NCBI RefSeq assembly: GCF_900231165.1
Contig: NZ_LT960614.1
Span: 248,001-312,000, forward strand
From: Hartmannibacter diazotrophicus
GTDB taxonomy: Bacteria > Pseudomonadota > Alphaproteobacteria > Rhizobiales > Pleomorphomonadaceae
Reading direction: 5' to 3'
DNA length: 64,000 bases
Positions 7,984 to 16,250 of the stretch are shown one piece after another. Position numbers and translations under genes: made by a program. The notes under the pieces are model-generated. The model saw only the letters and a list, made by a program, of their open reading frames with translations, made no database searches and had not been told where the DNA came from. Numbering within the stretch: position 1 is the stretch's first letter; the number at the start of each line of letters is the position of its first letter.

Positions 7984-8697
7984 GTGATCTACACGTCCCT
8001 GCCTCTTGCTCCGATCGCGCAGGAAAGCGCGCCGCTGCGGCGCAAGCTGGTCGCGACCCTGAAGGCGCTCATCGAGACGGGGGCGCTCGCCCCGGGCCAG
8101 CGACTCGTCGAGAAGGACCTCTGCACGTCGCTCGGCGTCAGCCGCACCGTCCTGCGCGAGGCCCTGCGCGAACTGGAGACCGAGGGGCTGCTCGCTTCCG
8201 CCGGGCGCGGTCTTGAGGTTGCAAGCATCACCGAGAGGGAAGCGGAGAATATCTACGCCGTGCGCGGTGCTCTGGAGGCTCTGCTGGCGCGGCAGTTCTG
8301 CGAACGGGCGGGCAGGGCGGAAAGGGCGGCCTTGCGCGAGGCGCTGGAGACTGTCCGTTCGGCCTACGACGCCGGCGATCTTGCGCCGATGCTGGAGGCC
8401 AAGCGCCTCTTCTATACCAGTCTTTGCCAGGGGGCCGACAACGCCGTCGCGGGCGATCTGATCGCGCGGCTCAACGTCCGCATCGGCCTGATGCGCGCCC
8501 GCTCCCTGAAAAGCCCCGGCCGCGCGGCGGCCTCCCTCAATGAACTCCAGGCCCTTGTCGCCGCCATCGACGCGGGCCGCGCCGACGAGGCCGCGCGCCT
8601 TGCCGAGGCTCACGTCATGGCGGCGAAGACCGCCGCGCTCGGCGCCGCCAACCCGTCCGAAACCGATCCCCATGTTGAAAGGAAACATGTTCAATGA
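7984..8697 (+). CDS. GntR-family transcriptional regulator, FCD subfamily
   Basis: A 237-residue regulator with an N-terminal winged helix-turn-helix (about residues 20-85, with PGQRLVEKDLCTSLGVSR and LREALRELETEGLL) and a C-terminal all-helical FCD domain. The FCD metal-binding pattern is weakened: where D-x-x-FH is usual, the protein has AKRLFYTSL with Tyr in place of His. The start is the GTG at 7984; it overlaps the next gene by ATGA at 8694-8697. The perfect inverted repeat at 7085-7111 is its likely operator. It probably represses both divergent units until their substrate or an intermediate is present. Confidence 0.88.
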   Translation: MIYTSLPLAPIAQESAPLRRKLVATLKALIETGALAPGQRLVEKDLCTSLGVSRTVLREALRELETEGLLASAGRGLEVASITEREAENIYAVRGALEALLARQFCERAGRAERAALREALETVRSAYDAGDLAPMLEAKRLFYTSLCQGADNAVAGDLIARLNVRIGLMRARSLKSPGRAAASLNELQALVAAIDAGRADEAARLAEAHVMAAKTAALGAANPSETDPHVERKHVQ

Positions 8698-9083
8698 CCG
8701 ACGACCTCTATGAAAAGGGCCTTGCCGTTCGCCGCGCCGTGGTGGGCAGCGAATATGTCGACAAGTCTCTCGCCGAGGCCGACGACTTCACCCGGCCGCT
8801 GCAGGACCTGGTGACCCGCTACTGCTGGGGCGATATCTGGAACCGTCCGGGGCTGGAACGCCGCGAGCGCTCCATCATCAACCTTGCCATGCTCGCGGCC
8901 CTCAACCGGCCGCACGAACTGAAGCTGCACGTGCGCGGTGCGCTCAACAACGGCCTGACACGCGAGGAAATCCGCGAGATCTTCTTGCAGGTCGCGATCT
9001 ATTGCGGCGTGCCCGCCTCCCTCGACAGCTTCCGCGTTGCCAAGGAAGTCTTTGCCGAACTCGACAAGAAGCCCGCCGGCTGA
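8694..9083 (+). CDS. Carboxymuconolactone decarboxylase-family protein
   Basis: A 129-residue protein of the CMD/PcaC family over almost its whole length. Visible family features are ERRERSIINLAMLAALNR, HVRGALNNGLTREEIREI and QVAIYCGVPA, which line the PcaC active site. In protocatechuate degradation PcaC decarboxylates gamma-carboxymuconolactone. Here it lies after an enol-lactonase-like hydrolase and a GntR gene, with its ATG overlapping the GntR stop codon. Without a protocatechuate dioxygenase in view, the true substrate is open. Confidence 0.85.
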   Translation: MTDDLYEKGLAVRRAVVGSEYVDKSLAEADDFTRPLQDLVTRYCWGDIWNRPGLERRERSIINLAMLAALNRPHELKLHVRGALNNGLTREEIREIFLQVAIYCGVPASLDSFRVAKEVFAELDKKPAG

Positions 9084-9139
9084 GAGGTTGCTCCGCGCTG
9101 CCCGGGCTGGGCGAAGGGCAGGCGATTCCAGATCGCCAG

Positions 9140-9232
9140 CCTCATCCTGAGGAGCCTTTCCCCTTCGCCCTTCGAGACAGTCGCTTCGCTCCATCCTCAG
9201 GATGAAGGGGAAAGGCGTCTCGAAGGACGAGG
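9140..9232. repeat. Intergenic palindromic repeat element (REP-like)
   Basis: The gap between the convergent genes ending at 9083 and 9281 holds a mosaic of nested inverted repeats: TCATCCTGAGGA (9142-9153) with TCCTCAGGATGA (9194-9205), CCTTTCCCCTTC (9155-9166) with GAAGGGGAAAGG (9204-9215), and CCTTCGAGAC (9169-9178) with GTCTCGAAGG (9217-9226). This architecture is common in intergenic palindromic repeats of Rhizobiales. It could end transcription from both sides. Confidence 0.7.
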
Positions 9233-9280
9233 CCGAGGCGCGATCGGACCGGCACGAGTTCAGCGCCTCGCCGCCGGTCG

Positions 9281-10324
9281 TCACTTCTGGTCCTCCGGGA
9301 TCACCTTCCCGTCGATGGTCATCGGCTCGCCGTCGAGCGACAGCGAGCAGCCCCGCAGCGGAATGTCCATGTGGCAGGGCGTGTCGCGCGTGCCGCCGGC
9401 CTCGGTGTTCGGGCCGCTCGACCACAGGAAGTTGCCCCAGAAGGAACGCGCGTCCATGGAAAGGCCGGCCTCGCGGTCGTAGAGGCCGAGCGTCGTCCAG
9501 TGCGCCTTCTTGTGCAGGCCCCAGCCGACATGCGCCATGGCATAGGCGTCGGGGTCGTCGAAGCTCTCCATGTAGCTCTTGAGATATTCGGCCTCGAAGC
9601 CGCCCTCGATCTTGCGGATCCAGCCGCCCTCGATGGTCATGCGGATCGGCTCGCGGGCATAGCGCTTGAACGGCAGCAGGATGTCGCCGGTATCGATCAC
9701 GATGGTGCCCTCGCAGGAGCCCTCGTTCGGCCAGGTGGCGACGAAGCAGCTCGGCCAGTGGTCCCAGCCGCCCGGCTTGTCGACGAAGCCCTGCTGCTTC
9801 AGCACCGGATACTGGCCGAGATCGCAGCGAAAATCGGTGCCGGCCTTGGAGGTCACCGTCATGGTCTTGGCCTGGCCGAGGCGGTTGGCGGCGTTGGTCG
9901 CCCGGCGCGCGTCGTCCGGCGTCGGCTTCATGCGCAGCATGACCTCCGGCGGCTCGCAGGCGAGCAGCATCCGCGCCCCGGTCTTCAGGATCTCCTCCTG
10001 TTCGGGCGAGAACAGCAGCATCATCGTGTCGATGACGAAGTCGGAGTTCTTCATCGCCTCCAGCGCCGGCTTGTTGCCCTTCAGCGCCGTGTGGCCGACG
10101 TAGCCCGACTTGTCGCGGCTCAGCGCCACGTCGCCGTTGAGCGGCGGCAGCGACAGGATCGTCAGGATGCCGCCGAGCTGGCCGACCGCGATGCGGGCCG
10201 TGGAGACGAGTTGCGGGTTGCTGTCGTCGGAGACGAGCAGCGTCACCTGTTCGCCGGCCGAAAGCCTGGAGAGCGTGAGCACGTCCTTCCAGGCTTCGAC
10301 GAGGTCGAGATCACTGATGGCCAT
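9281..10324 (-). CDS. NicX-like 2,5-dihydroxypyridine dioxygenase (non-heme iron ring-cleaving)
   Basis: A 347-residue homologue of NicX, which opens 2,5-dihydroxypyridine with O2 to N-formylmaleamate in nicotinate degradation. The protein aligns with my memory of Pseudomonas NicX along its length, and the iron ligands fall at the same numbers: His265, His318 and Asp320 (HVGWGL and CHMDIPLR). His189 is also kept (WDHWPS). Position 105, where I recall a His with a catalytic role in NicX, is Phe here (MMLLFSPEQ). That suggests altered substrate handling and should be checked by alignment. The start ATG at 10324 is preceded by GGGAAAA. It is the last gene of a six-gene operon with a flavin monooxygenase, a flavin reductase and two amidases, but without nicotinate-hydroxylating genes. 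Confidence 0.85.
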   Translation of the reverse strand: MAISDLDLVEAWKDVLTLSRLSAGEQVTLLVSDDSNPQLVSTARIAVGQLGGILTILSLPPLNGDVALSRDKSGYVGHTALKGNKPALEAMKNSDFVIDTMMLLFSPEQEEILKTGARMLLACEPPEVMLRMKPTPDDARRATNAANRLGQAKTMTVTSKAGTDFRCDLGQYPVLKQQGFVDKPGGWDHWPSCFVATWPNEGSCEGTIVIDTGDILLPFKRYAREPIRMTIEGGWIRKIEGGFEAEYLKSYMESFDDPDAYAMAHVGWGLHKKAHWTTLGLYDREAGLSMDARSFWGNFLWSSGPNTEAGGTRDTPCHMDIPLRGCSLSLDGEPMTIDGKVIPEDQK

Positions 10325-10367
10325 GGCGGTTTTCCCGGTTTGACTGCGACGGACGGAAGGCTGCCCG

Positions 10368-10916
10368 TCAGGCGATGGAACGATAGGCGCGGTCGAAATG
10401 GACGAGCGGTGGGCGGGTCTCGCCGAGACGGACGTCGAGGACCGTGCCGAAGAAGACGGTGTGGGTGAAGGCCTCGACCATCTCGGCGACCTTGCAGTCG
10501 ATGTTGACGAGCGCGTCCTCGAGCGCCGGCGAGCCGCTGGCAAGGCTGATCCAGCGCGCGCCGGAGAATTTCTCCGCACCCGCCAGCCCCTCGCGGCCGG
10601 CGAAACGGTCGGCGACGGGTCGGTCGGCCTCGCTCAGGATGTTGACGCAGAAATGGCCGCTCCCGGCGATCGCGTCGTGCGCCTCGCCAAACTTGTTGAC
10701 GCAGATGAGCAGCGTCGGCGGCGCGATCGAGACGGAGCAGACGGCCGTTGCCGTCAGCCCGCGCGCGGCGCCGTTGTGACCGGCCGTGATGACGGTGACG
10801 GCGCCGGCCATCAGGCCCATGGCACGCTTGAAGGCTTCGACGTGAGCGGCATCCGGCTCGGTACCGGCCGGACAGGCAAGCCGGGCAAGGGGCAGGGTGA
10901 CGTCCTGGTTCATCAT
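10368..10916 (-). CDS. Flavin reductase (FMN/FAD:NADH, HpaC-like domain)
   Basis: A 182-residue flavin-reductase-domain protein. The core patterns are AVTVITAGHNGAARGLTATA, the FMN-binding segment SVSIAPPTLLICVNK and a late DRAYR region, as in HpaC and related partners of two-component monooxygenases. It most likely supplies FADH2 to the HpaB-type oxygenase at 14200-15687 in the same operon. The start ATG at 10916 (a second ATG follows at 10913) overlaps the stop of the upstream amidase, so the two are coupled. A length close to 180 is usual for stand-alone reductases. Confidence 0.88.
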   Translation of the reverse strand: MMNQDVTLPLARLACPAGTEPDAAHVEAFKRAMGLMAGAVTVITAGHNGAARGLTATAVCSVSIAPPTLLICVNKFGEAHDAIAGSGHFCVNILSEADRPVADRFAGREGLAGAEKFSGARWISLASGSPALEDALVNIDCKVAEMVEAFTHTVFFGTVLDVRLGETRPPLVHFDRAYRSIA

Positions 10917-12214
10917 GCGATCTCGCTTTCGGCCGCAAGGGCCGCTTCGACGAAAGAGGCAAGGCCGAGCAGGGCGGCGTCCTCGCCGAGCCGGCCGATC
11001 AGTTGCACGCCGACGGGAAGACCGTTCGGGCCGCTGCCGGCCGGCACGGTCACGCAGGGCCCGTGCAGCAGGGTCCAGACCTTGTTGAAGACGGGATCGC
11101 CGGTCATGCCGAGCCCATGCGGCGCTTCGCCGGGGGCGGCCGGGGTCAGCAGGCCGTCGCAGGAGCCGATCAGGCGGTCGAGAAGGGCGGCCCGGTCCTT
11201 GAGGGCGCCAAGCGCGGCCTCGTAATCCGCGCGTGTTGTCCGCGCCAGCGTGTCGAGGAAGGTGCGCGTAATCGGCGAAATCACGTCGGCGCGCTGATTG
11301 CGCTCGAAGGCGAGGCAGCGCGGCGTCTCCCATCCCATCACCGCATCATGCATGGCGTAGAAGGCTTCGAAATCCTCCGGCACGTCGATGGCGACGACCG
11401 TGGCGCCGGCGGCCCTCGCGGCCTCGGCGGCGTTGTCGAGGGCCTCGCGCGTCGCCGCCTCCGCCTGCCCCCAGCGCGAGGTGCGAAAGAGGCCGAGGCG
11501 CGGCGCGCGCGGAAAGTCGAGCCCGGCGAGCGCGGGATTTTCCGAGAGCGCGGCTGTTGCCAGCGCCGCATCCTGGACCGTCGGTGTGATCACCCCGATC
11601 GTGTCGAGGCTGTCGGAGAGCGCCTTCACGGCAGTGCGGTTCAGCGTGCCGAAGCTCGGCTTGTAGCCGACGACGCCGCAATAGGACGCCGGACGGATGA
11701 TCGAGCCGGAAGTCTGCGTGCCGAAGGCGACCTTGACCATGCCGGCCGCGACCGCCGCGCAGGAGCCGCTCGACGAGCCGCCCGGCGTATGCGCCGTGTT
11801 GTGCGGATTGCGCGTCTTGTTGGGGCTCGCCATTGCAAACTCGGTCGAAACGGTCTTGCCCATGACGATGCCGCCGAGGCGGCGCGCGATGGCAACGATC
11901 GGCGCGTCCCAGGCCGGCTGATAGCCCTCATAGGCGGCCGAGCCGTAGCCGGTCGGCATGTCGGCGGTGTCGATGACGTCCTTGACGCCGAGGGTGACGC
12001 CGGCCAGCGGACCGTTGCGGTCGATTCCGGCAGCCTCGGCTCTGGCGCGGTCCGCGTCGAAATGGGCGAAGGCCTGCACCTCCGGCTCCTTTGCCGCGAT
12101 CGTCCCGGCGAAGGCGTCGGCGATGGCGGTGGGGTCAAGATCGCCGCTCTGGACGAGATGCACCGTCTCGGCAAGCGTCATGGCCGTGATGGCTTCGGCG
12201 GAAAAGTCGGTCAA
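10913..12214 (-). CDS. Amidase-signature (AS) family amidase, second of two
   Basis: A 433-residue amidase with the full catalytic set of the AS family: Lys78 in GVKDVID, the Ser/Gly-rich segment PGGSSSGS (about 144-151) giving the cis-Ser, and the nucleophile Ser171 in TSGSIIRP. It is cytoplasmic, with no signal peptide. Its ATG overlaps the stop codon of the first amidase by 4 bases. The tandem arrangement with a different, longer amidase suggests two consecutive amide hydrolyses, which fits a ring-cleavage product holding an N-acyl amide. The exact substrate cannot be read; indole-acetamide or glutamyl-tRNA amidotransferase roles are unlikely in this operon. Confidence 0.88.
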   Translation of the reverse strand: MTDFSAEAITAMTLAETVHLVQSGDLDPTAIADAFAGTIAAKEPEVQAFAHFDADRARAEAAGIDRNGPLAGVTLGVKDVIDTADMPTGYGSAAYEGYQPAWDAPIVAIARRLGGIVMGKTVSTEFAMASPNKTRNPHNTAHTPGGSSSGSCAAVAAGMVKVAFGTQTSGSIIRPASYCGVVGYKPSFGTLNRTAVKALSDSLDTIGVITPTVQDAALATAALSENPALAGLDFPRAPRLGLFRTSRWGQAEAATREALDNAAEAARAAGATVVAIDVPEDFEAFYAMHDAVMGWETPRCLAFERNQRADVISPITRTFLDTLARTTRADYEAALGALKDRAALLDRLIGSCDGLLTPAAPGEAPHGLGMTGDPVFNKVWTLLHGPCVTVPAGSGPNGLPVGVQLIGRLGEDAALLGLASFVEAALAAESEIA

Positions 12215-13686
12215 GACAGAGCTCCATGGGAGACGAGCGGCGGGCGCCTGGCGAACCAGGGCCGCGCCCGTTCGATCTGGCCGGCAAGCGAGAAGAGCAG
12301 GGCGTCCTTGCCGAGGCCGGCGCCGAAATGCGCCCCGATGGGAAGCCCGCTCTCGCTCTGGCCGAGCGGGACGCTCATCGCCGGGCAGCCGGAGGCGTTG
12401 AAGGCACAGGTGAAGGGCGCGTGGGTCCAGAAGGCGTCATAGAAGGTGTCGAGTGACTTGCCCTTGCCGGCAAGCTGGCCGAGCAGCGGCGCGGGCTCCG
12501 CCGTCGTTGGCGACAGCAGGATGTCGTAGCGCTGGAAGAAGCGGCCAAGCGCCCGGGCGGTCTGGTGCAGCGTGTTGATGGCCTTCAGGTAGTCCGTCGC
12601 TGGAAGCCGGCCGGCTTCCACGATCCATTCAAGGTTCACCGGCTCGATCCAGCCGGCAAGATTGGAAATCCCGAGGGCGGCGGCCCGGCCAAGCGCGCCG
12701 GCGCGGACATTGGTGCCCGCAATCACCCGCCAGGCCGCCTTCAGGGCCTCCGCGTCGTATCCGGCGTCGCAGACCTCGACGGTGTGTCCAAGCTCCTCGC
12801 AAAGGTGCGCCGCTTCCATCGCCACCCGAGTGCAGTCGGCATCGACAAGCGTTCCGACCGGCGAAACCGGCGTGAAGCCGATCTTCAGGGGGCCAGGGTC
12901 TCGCGCGGACGCTGCCAGAAAGCCGCCACTGGGCGCCGGGCAGGCATAGGGGTCGCCGATGTCGGGTCCGCCGCTGACGTCCAGCAGCGCGGCGTTGTCG
13001 CGCACGCTGCGGCTTGCCGCATGCGGCGTCGACATGCCGGCGATGCCTTCCACGGCGACAGGGCCGAGCGGGTTCATCATCCGGCTCGGCTTGAAGCCGA
13101 AGAGCCCGCAATGGGCGGCCGGAACGCGCGTCGAGCCCGCTCCGTCGGACGTATTGGCCATCGGCAGGTAGCCGGCGGCAACCGCCGCGCAGGAGCCGCC
13201 CGACGAGCCGCCGGGGCTGCGCGCGGTGTCCCACGGATTGCGGCTCGGGCCGAAGGCCTCCGGCTCGGTGGTGAAGGACAGCGCGAATTCCGGCGTGTTG
13301 GATTTCGCAAAGAGAACGAGGCCCGCCGCCCGGTAGCGCGCGACCAGAGTGGTGTCGGCTGGTGAAACCACATCCGCGAAAAGCTTCGAACCGGTGGAAA
13401 GGATCGTGTCCTTGGCCTCGAAGCCGGTGTTCTTCAGGATGAAGGGAACGCCCTTGAACGGGCCGTCGGGAAGACCGGCGGCGATGTCCTTGCGCGCCAG
13501 ATCCTCGAAGCGATGGACAAGGGTATGCAGCGCCGGCTCGAAGGCTTCGGCGCGGGCAAGCGCCGCGTCCAGCAACTCGTCCGGCGTGACCTCGCCGTCC
13601 TTTACGAGCGCGGCAAGGCCAAGTGCGTCATAGGACTCGTATTCGGGAAAGACGGTCATGGGAGAGGGGATATCCGCATGCGTCAT
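12211..13686 (-). CDS. Amidase-signature (AS) family amidase, first of two
   Basis: A 491-residue amidase. The catalytic triad is visible as Lys85 in VPFILKN, cis-Ser near 161 in PGGSSGGS and Ser185 in DGAGSTRVP. I start it at 13686, where the ATG overlaps the stop of the NTF2-like gene and is preceded by AGGGAGAGAATGC; the longer upstream reading frame is a shadow of that gene. It is only distantly like the amidase that follows it, so the pair is not a recent tandem duplication. It probably hydrolyses one of the two C-N bonds released after opening of a pyridine ring by the NicX-like enzyme. Confidence 0.88.
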   Translation of the reverse strand: MTHADIPSPMTVFPEYESYDALGLAALVKDGEVTPDELLDAALARAEAFEPALHTLVHRFEDLARKDIAAGLPDGPFKGVPFILKNTGFEAKDTILSTGSKLFADVVSPADTTLVARYRAAGLVLFAKSNTPEFALSFTTEPEAFGPSRNPWDTARSPGGSSGGSCAAVAAGYLPMANTSDGAGSTRVPAAHCGLFGFKPSRMMNPLGPVAVEGIAGMSTPHAASRSVRDNAALLDVSGGPDIGDPYACPAPSGGFLAASARDPGPLKIGFTPVSPVGTLVDADCTRVAMEAAHLCEELGHTVEVCDAGYDAEALKAAWRVIAGTNVRAGALGRAAALGISNLAGWIEPVNLEWIVEAGRLPATDYLKAINTLHQTARALGRFFQRYDILLSPTTAEPAPLLGQLAGKGKSLDTFYDAFWTHAPFTCAFNASGCPAMSVPLGQSESGLPIGAHFGAGLGKDALLFSLAGQIERARPWFARRPPLVSHGALS

Positions 13687-14099
13687 GCATTCTCTCCCTT
13701 GATCTGGCGCTGGAACTCCCGGATGTCCCAATAGTCCCGCGTGCCGGCAATGGAATTCTCGCCGAGCTGGAACATGTGGATGCCGGCGAGTTCGATCGGC
13801 TTGCCCCGCGTCGGGGAACCGCCGATGTCGATCCCGAGCCGTCCGGTGAGCGTATAGACCACGGCGACGGTCCCCCCGCAGGTGACCGTCTCGCGCACCA
13901 GCCAGTGCGCATCGGGCAGCATGACGAAGAAGCGCTCCAGCCCTTGCTGGAGTGCGGCCTGACCGTCCCGGCGCGGGCCGCTGTCGCCTTCCTGGTGCCA
14001 TCCGTCCTGCGCGTAGAGCGCCGTGGCCGCGGCTGCATCCTGCGCATTGTAGGCGCGATAGAAGGCATCCACGAGGTCGGTGGGTGACCCCTCGGTCAT
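13683..14099 (-). CDS. NTF2-like / SnoaL-like polyketide-cyclase-fold protein
   Basis: A 138-residue protein with the NTF2/SnoaL pattern: VDAFYRAYNAQDAAAATALY near the start, then HWLVRETVTCGGTVAVVYTL and AGIHMFQLGENSI. Members are small cone-shaped barrels used as isomerases, hydrolases or binding proteins. I chose the ATG at 14099 because GGAG lies 8 bases upstream; a GTG at 14108 is the alternative. It overlaps the following amidase by ATGA and lies 100 bases after the flavin monooxygenase. Its step in the pathway is unknown; an isomerase or hydrolase of an unstable ring product is possible. Confidence 0.75.
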   Translation of the reverse strand: MTEGSPTDLVDAFYRAYNAQDAAAATALYAQDGWHQEGDSGPRRDGQAALQQGLERFFVMLPDAHWLVRETVTCGGTVAVVYTLTGRLGIDIGGSPTRGKPIELAGIHMFQLGENSIAGTRDYWDIREFQRQIKGENA

Positions 14100-14156
14100 G
14101 GCGGGCACTCCGCTGCGATGGAAAAGGACTGTTGGACGCGGCTGGCGCCCGGCAAC

Positions 14157-14173
14157 CGCCCCGCTAAGGGGCG
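14157..14173. other. Short intercistronic hairpin
   Basis: CGCCCC (14157-14162) and GGGGCG (14168-14173) flank a 5-base loop in the 100-base gap between the oxygenase and the NTF2-like gene. No T-run follows. It may stabilise the 3' end of the oxygenase message so that the oxygenase is made in excess. Confidence 0.4.
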
Positions 14174-14199
14174 ATTGCCTTGTCGTATTGGCCGCCGGC

Positions 14200-15687
14200 T
14201 TACGGCATGCCCGCGAGGGTCTTCACCTGTGCGATGAACTCGTCGCGCTTGACCTCGTTGAAGAGACGCTCGCGCAGGCGCGGCGCGGGGCTGGCGTTGA
14301 CGTTCTCGAAGAGGGCCACGCGGCCGGCGAGCGAGGACGAGGTCATGTCCCAGACGAAATTCATCAGGAGCTCCTTGACCTCGGCGCTGACCCCCTTGCC
14401 CGGCAGGAGATCCTGCAGGTAGTGGCCGATCTCCGGGTTCTCGAAGGCCTTCTTGCCGAAGCGCATCACGAGACCCTGGCCGCAGAGCTCCTGCAGCGTG
14501 TGGATGATGCGCGGGTAATGCTGGATCGAGTGCAGGCGGCCGGCCGTCAGCATGCCGACGTCGGGCGCCATCACGCCGCCCTCGGTGGGCTTGGCCAGCG
14601 TCTCGGCGGCGATGATGAAGGCGCGCAGCGTCTGGGCGTATTCGATGATCTCTCCGAGCATGCCCTGCACGGCCGGGATATGACCGGTGCCGAGCACATC
14701 CAGCACCAGCTGGCCGGCGCCGACGAAAAGCTCGGCCTTCACCGCAAGGCGCGTCAGAACGTGCCAGTGGGCGAAGACGCAGACAGGTCCGTAATAGGAC
14801 ATTGCCGTCGGGTCGCCGAGATTGAAGATGCGGTCCTTCGGCACGAAGACATTGTCGAAGATGATGAGCTGGTCGGCTTCCTCGCCAAGGCTCGCCACAG
14901 GATGGTCGAAGGGATCGGCGCCGGGATGGCTGACCATCTCGCGCGAGATCAGGCGGATGCCCTCAGAGGCGATCGGCACGGACGCCCAGATGCAGGCCTC
15001 GGCCGGTGTCTCGCGAATACCGCCGAGATTGGTGAAGAAGATCTCATTGGCCTGCGCCGAGATCGAACCGACCGTCTTGGCGCCCGAAACGCGGATACCG
15101 CCGCTCTCGACGCTCTTGACCTTCAGCAGCGAGGCTTCGGCGCCCTTCGGCGACGAGCGGTCGTTCTGCGGTCCGGTGAGGCTCTCAGAGGCCGTGAGAT
15201 TGTTCTCGCGGCCATACTGGACATAGGCCTCGATGTTCTCGGCGAAGTCCGGCGAGCAGCCGTCGATCAGCGACTTCTTTTCCTTGAAGGTCGGCAGGTA
15301 GGCGAGCAGGCCGACGGCGATCGCCGGGGCGAGATCCGGCGGACGGCCGAAGGTGCCGGCCGTCTTGAGGCTCGTGTACTCGATCATCTTGCGCCGGTCT
15401 TTCAGGTCCTCCACCGTGCGGGGCACCTGCCAGGAGCGGCTGTAGACGGTCCCGGTCGCGGGATCCTTGTAGGTCGTGGCGTCGGCGAACTCGGGCTTGA
15501 ACTGGTCGTCGAACATGCTCGCGATGAGGTCGACGCCGGCCGAAAGCGCCGGATCGTCGAAAACTTTCGCGATGCGCTCGCCGCCGACCCAGAGCGCGCG
15601 GCCGTCATCGAGCGACGCCTTGAACTCGGCGCCTGTTTTCAGGCGGTGGCTTGCCGGCGTGTCCTTCGCCTGTGGCTGGGCATTCAT
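14200..15687 (-). CDS. HpaB-type FADH2-dependent two-component monooxygenase (4-hydroxyphenylacetate 3-hydroxylase family)
   Basis: A 495-residue oxygenase of the HpaB/PvcC family, with an acyl-CoA-dehydrogenase-like fold. Seen are the N-terminal HpaB domain (about 20-280; YTSLKTAGTFGRPPDLAPA, LTGPQNDRSS, ISAQANEIFFTNLGG) and the C-terminal helical domain (about 290-485; YGPVCVFAHWHVLTR, SIQHYPRIIHTLQELCGQG). AGGAGAG precedes the ATG at 15687. HpaB enzymes hydroxylate phenol rings next to an OH; some relatives attack 3-hydroxypyridines. A flavin reductase is in the same operon. I infer hydroxylation of a 3-hydroxypyridine to give the 2,5-dihydroxypyridine pattern needed by the NicX-like enzyme downstream. 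The substrate is inferred only. Confidence 0.87.
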   Translation of the reverse strand: MNAQPQAKDTPASHRLKTGAEFKASLDDGRALWVGGERIAKVFDDPALSAGVDLIASMFDDQFKPEFADATTYKDPATGTVYSRSWQVPRTVEDLKDRRKMIEYTSLKTAGTFGRPPDLAPAIAVGLLAYLPTFKEKKSLIDGCSPDFAENIEAYVQYGRENNLTASESLTGPQNDRSSPKGAEASLLKVKSVESGGIRVSGAKTVGSISAQANEIFFTNLGGIRETPAEACIWASVPIASEGIRLISREMVSHPGADPFDHPVASLGEEADQLIIFDNVFVPKDRIFNLGDPTAMSYYGPVCVFAHWHVLTRLAVKAELFVGAGQLVLDVLGTGHIPAVQGMLGEIIEYAQTLRAFIIAAETLAKPTEGGVMAPDVGMLTAGRLHSIQHYPRIIHTLQELCGQGLVMRFGKKAFENPEIGHYLQDLLPGKGVSAEVKELLMNFVWDMTSSSLAGRVALFENVNASPAPRLRERLFNEVKRDEFIAQVKTLAGMP

Positions 15688-16250
15688 CTACGCTCTCCTG
15701 CTTGGGGCGTCCGCGCCTGGAAACTTGACGGTTTCGATCCATGCCGGGAAGGCACTGGAAGGACACGGCGCGGCGACGGGCCGATCGGTGTCGTCGCGTT
15801 GCTGCAAAGGCCGAATGCGATCCAACCATTATTCGTTGAAAATGGTCAAGTCCTCTTTTTTGGTTGGGGTGCGGAATTCGCTGCGCAAAATTTGGTCGCC
15901 TGGTTCCGAATGCGCACATGCGAGCGCCAAAACGCGAGAGGTTATTCAAATTTATCAGGAATTTGCGTCGTTAAGCGCGCGCAAAAAATCAGCATTCGTG
16001 TTGCGTTGCAAAAATTGCACGAGTGCGTCGCCAACCAAAACGGCCTGTTTGTGGTTGACCAAAGTCGTTGGTTCTGATTTTTTGGTTGGGAGCTGCGGTG
16101 GCCCGCCAAGGGTCTGCCGCCAGTCGCAACGGGCTCTAAATCCACTGCAGGAGCAAGGTCGGCATGGCAGGCGCCAGATGTCAGACGCGGCAGGAGGAAG
16201 GAACGGTTCCGGCCATGGCCGGAACCGGGCGATCGGGCGCTTGTCGCGGA
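15688..16250. promoter_or_regulatory. Control region upstream of the oxygenase-dioxygenase operon, with repeated GGTTG-type motifs
   Basis: This 560-base stretch holds no gene and is clearly richer in A+T than its surroundings. It contains TTTTTTGGTTGG at 15856-15867 and again at 16078-16089, the reverse form CCAACCAAAAC at 16031-16041 facing GTTTGTGGTTG at 16047-16057, and CAAC/GTTG half-sites around 15822-15838. A TTGACC -35-like hexamer for the operon lies at 15849-15844 on the minus strand; no convincing -10 is seen. The same motif occurs between the aminotransferase and GntR genes (22835-22858). Confidence 0.6.

Noticed and set aside
9281-10324. Annotation as leucyl aminopeptidase (M29-like)
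   Set aside because: Automatic labels often use this name for the family, but the iron-ligand positions and overall match to NicX fit a pyridine dioxygenase better.
14080-16077. Long plus-strand open frame (665 codons) opposite the HpaB-type gene
   Set aside because: Shadow frame of a well-supported oxygenase; no known family and no ribosome site.
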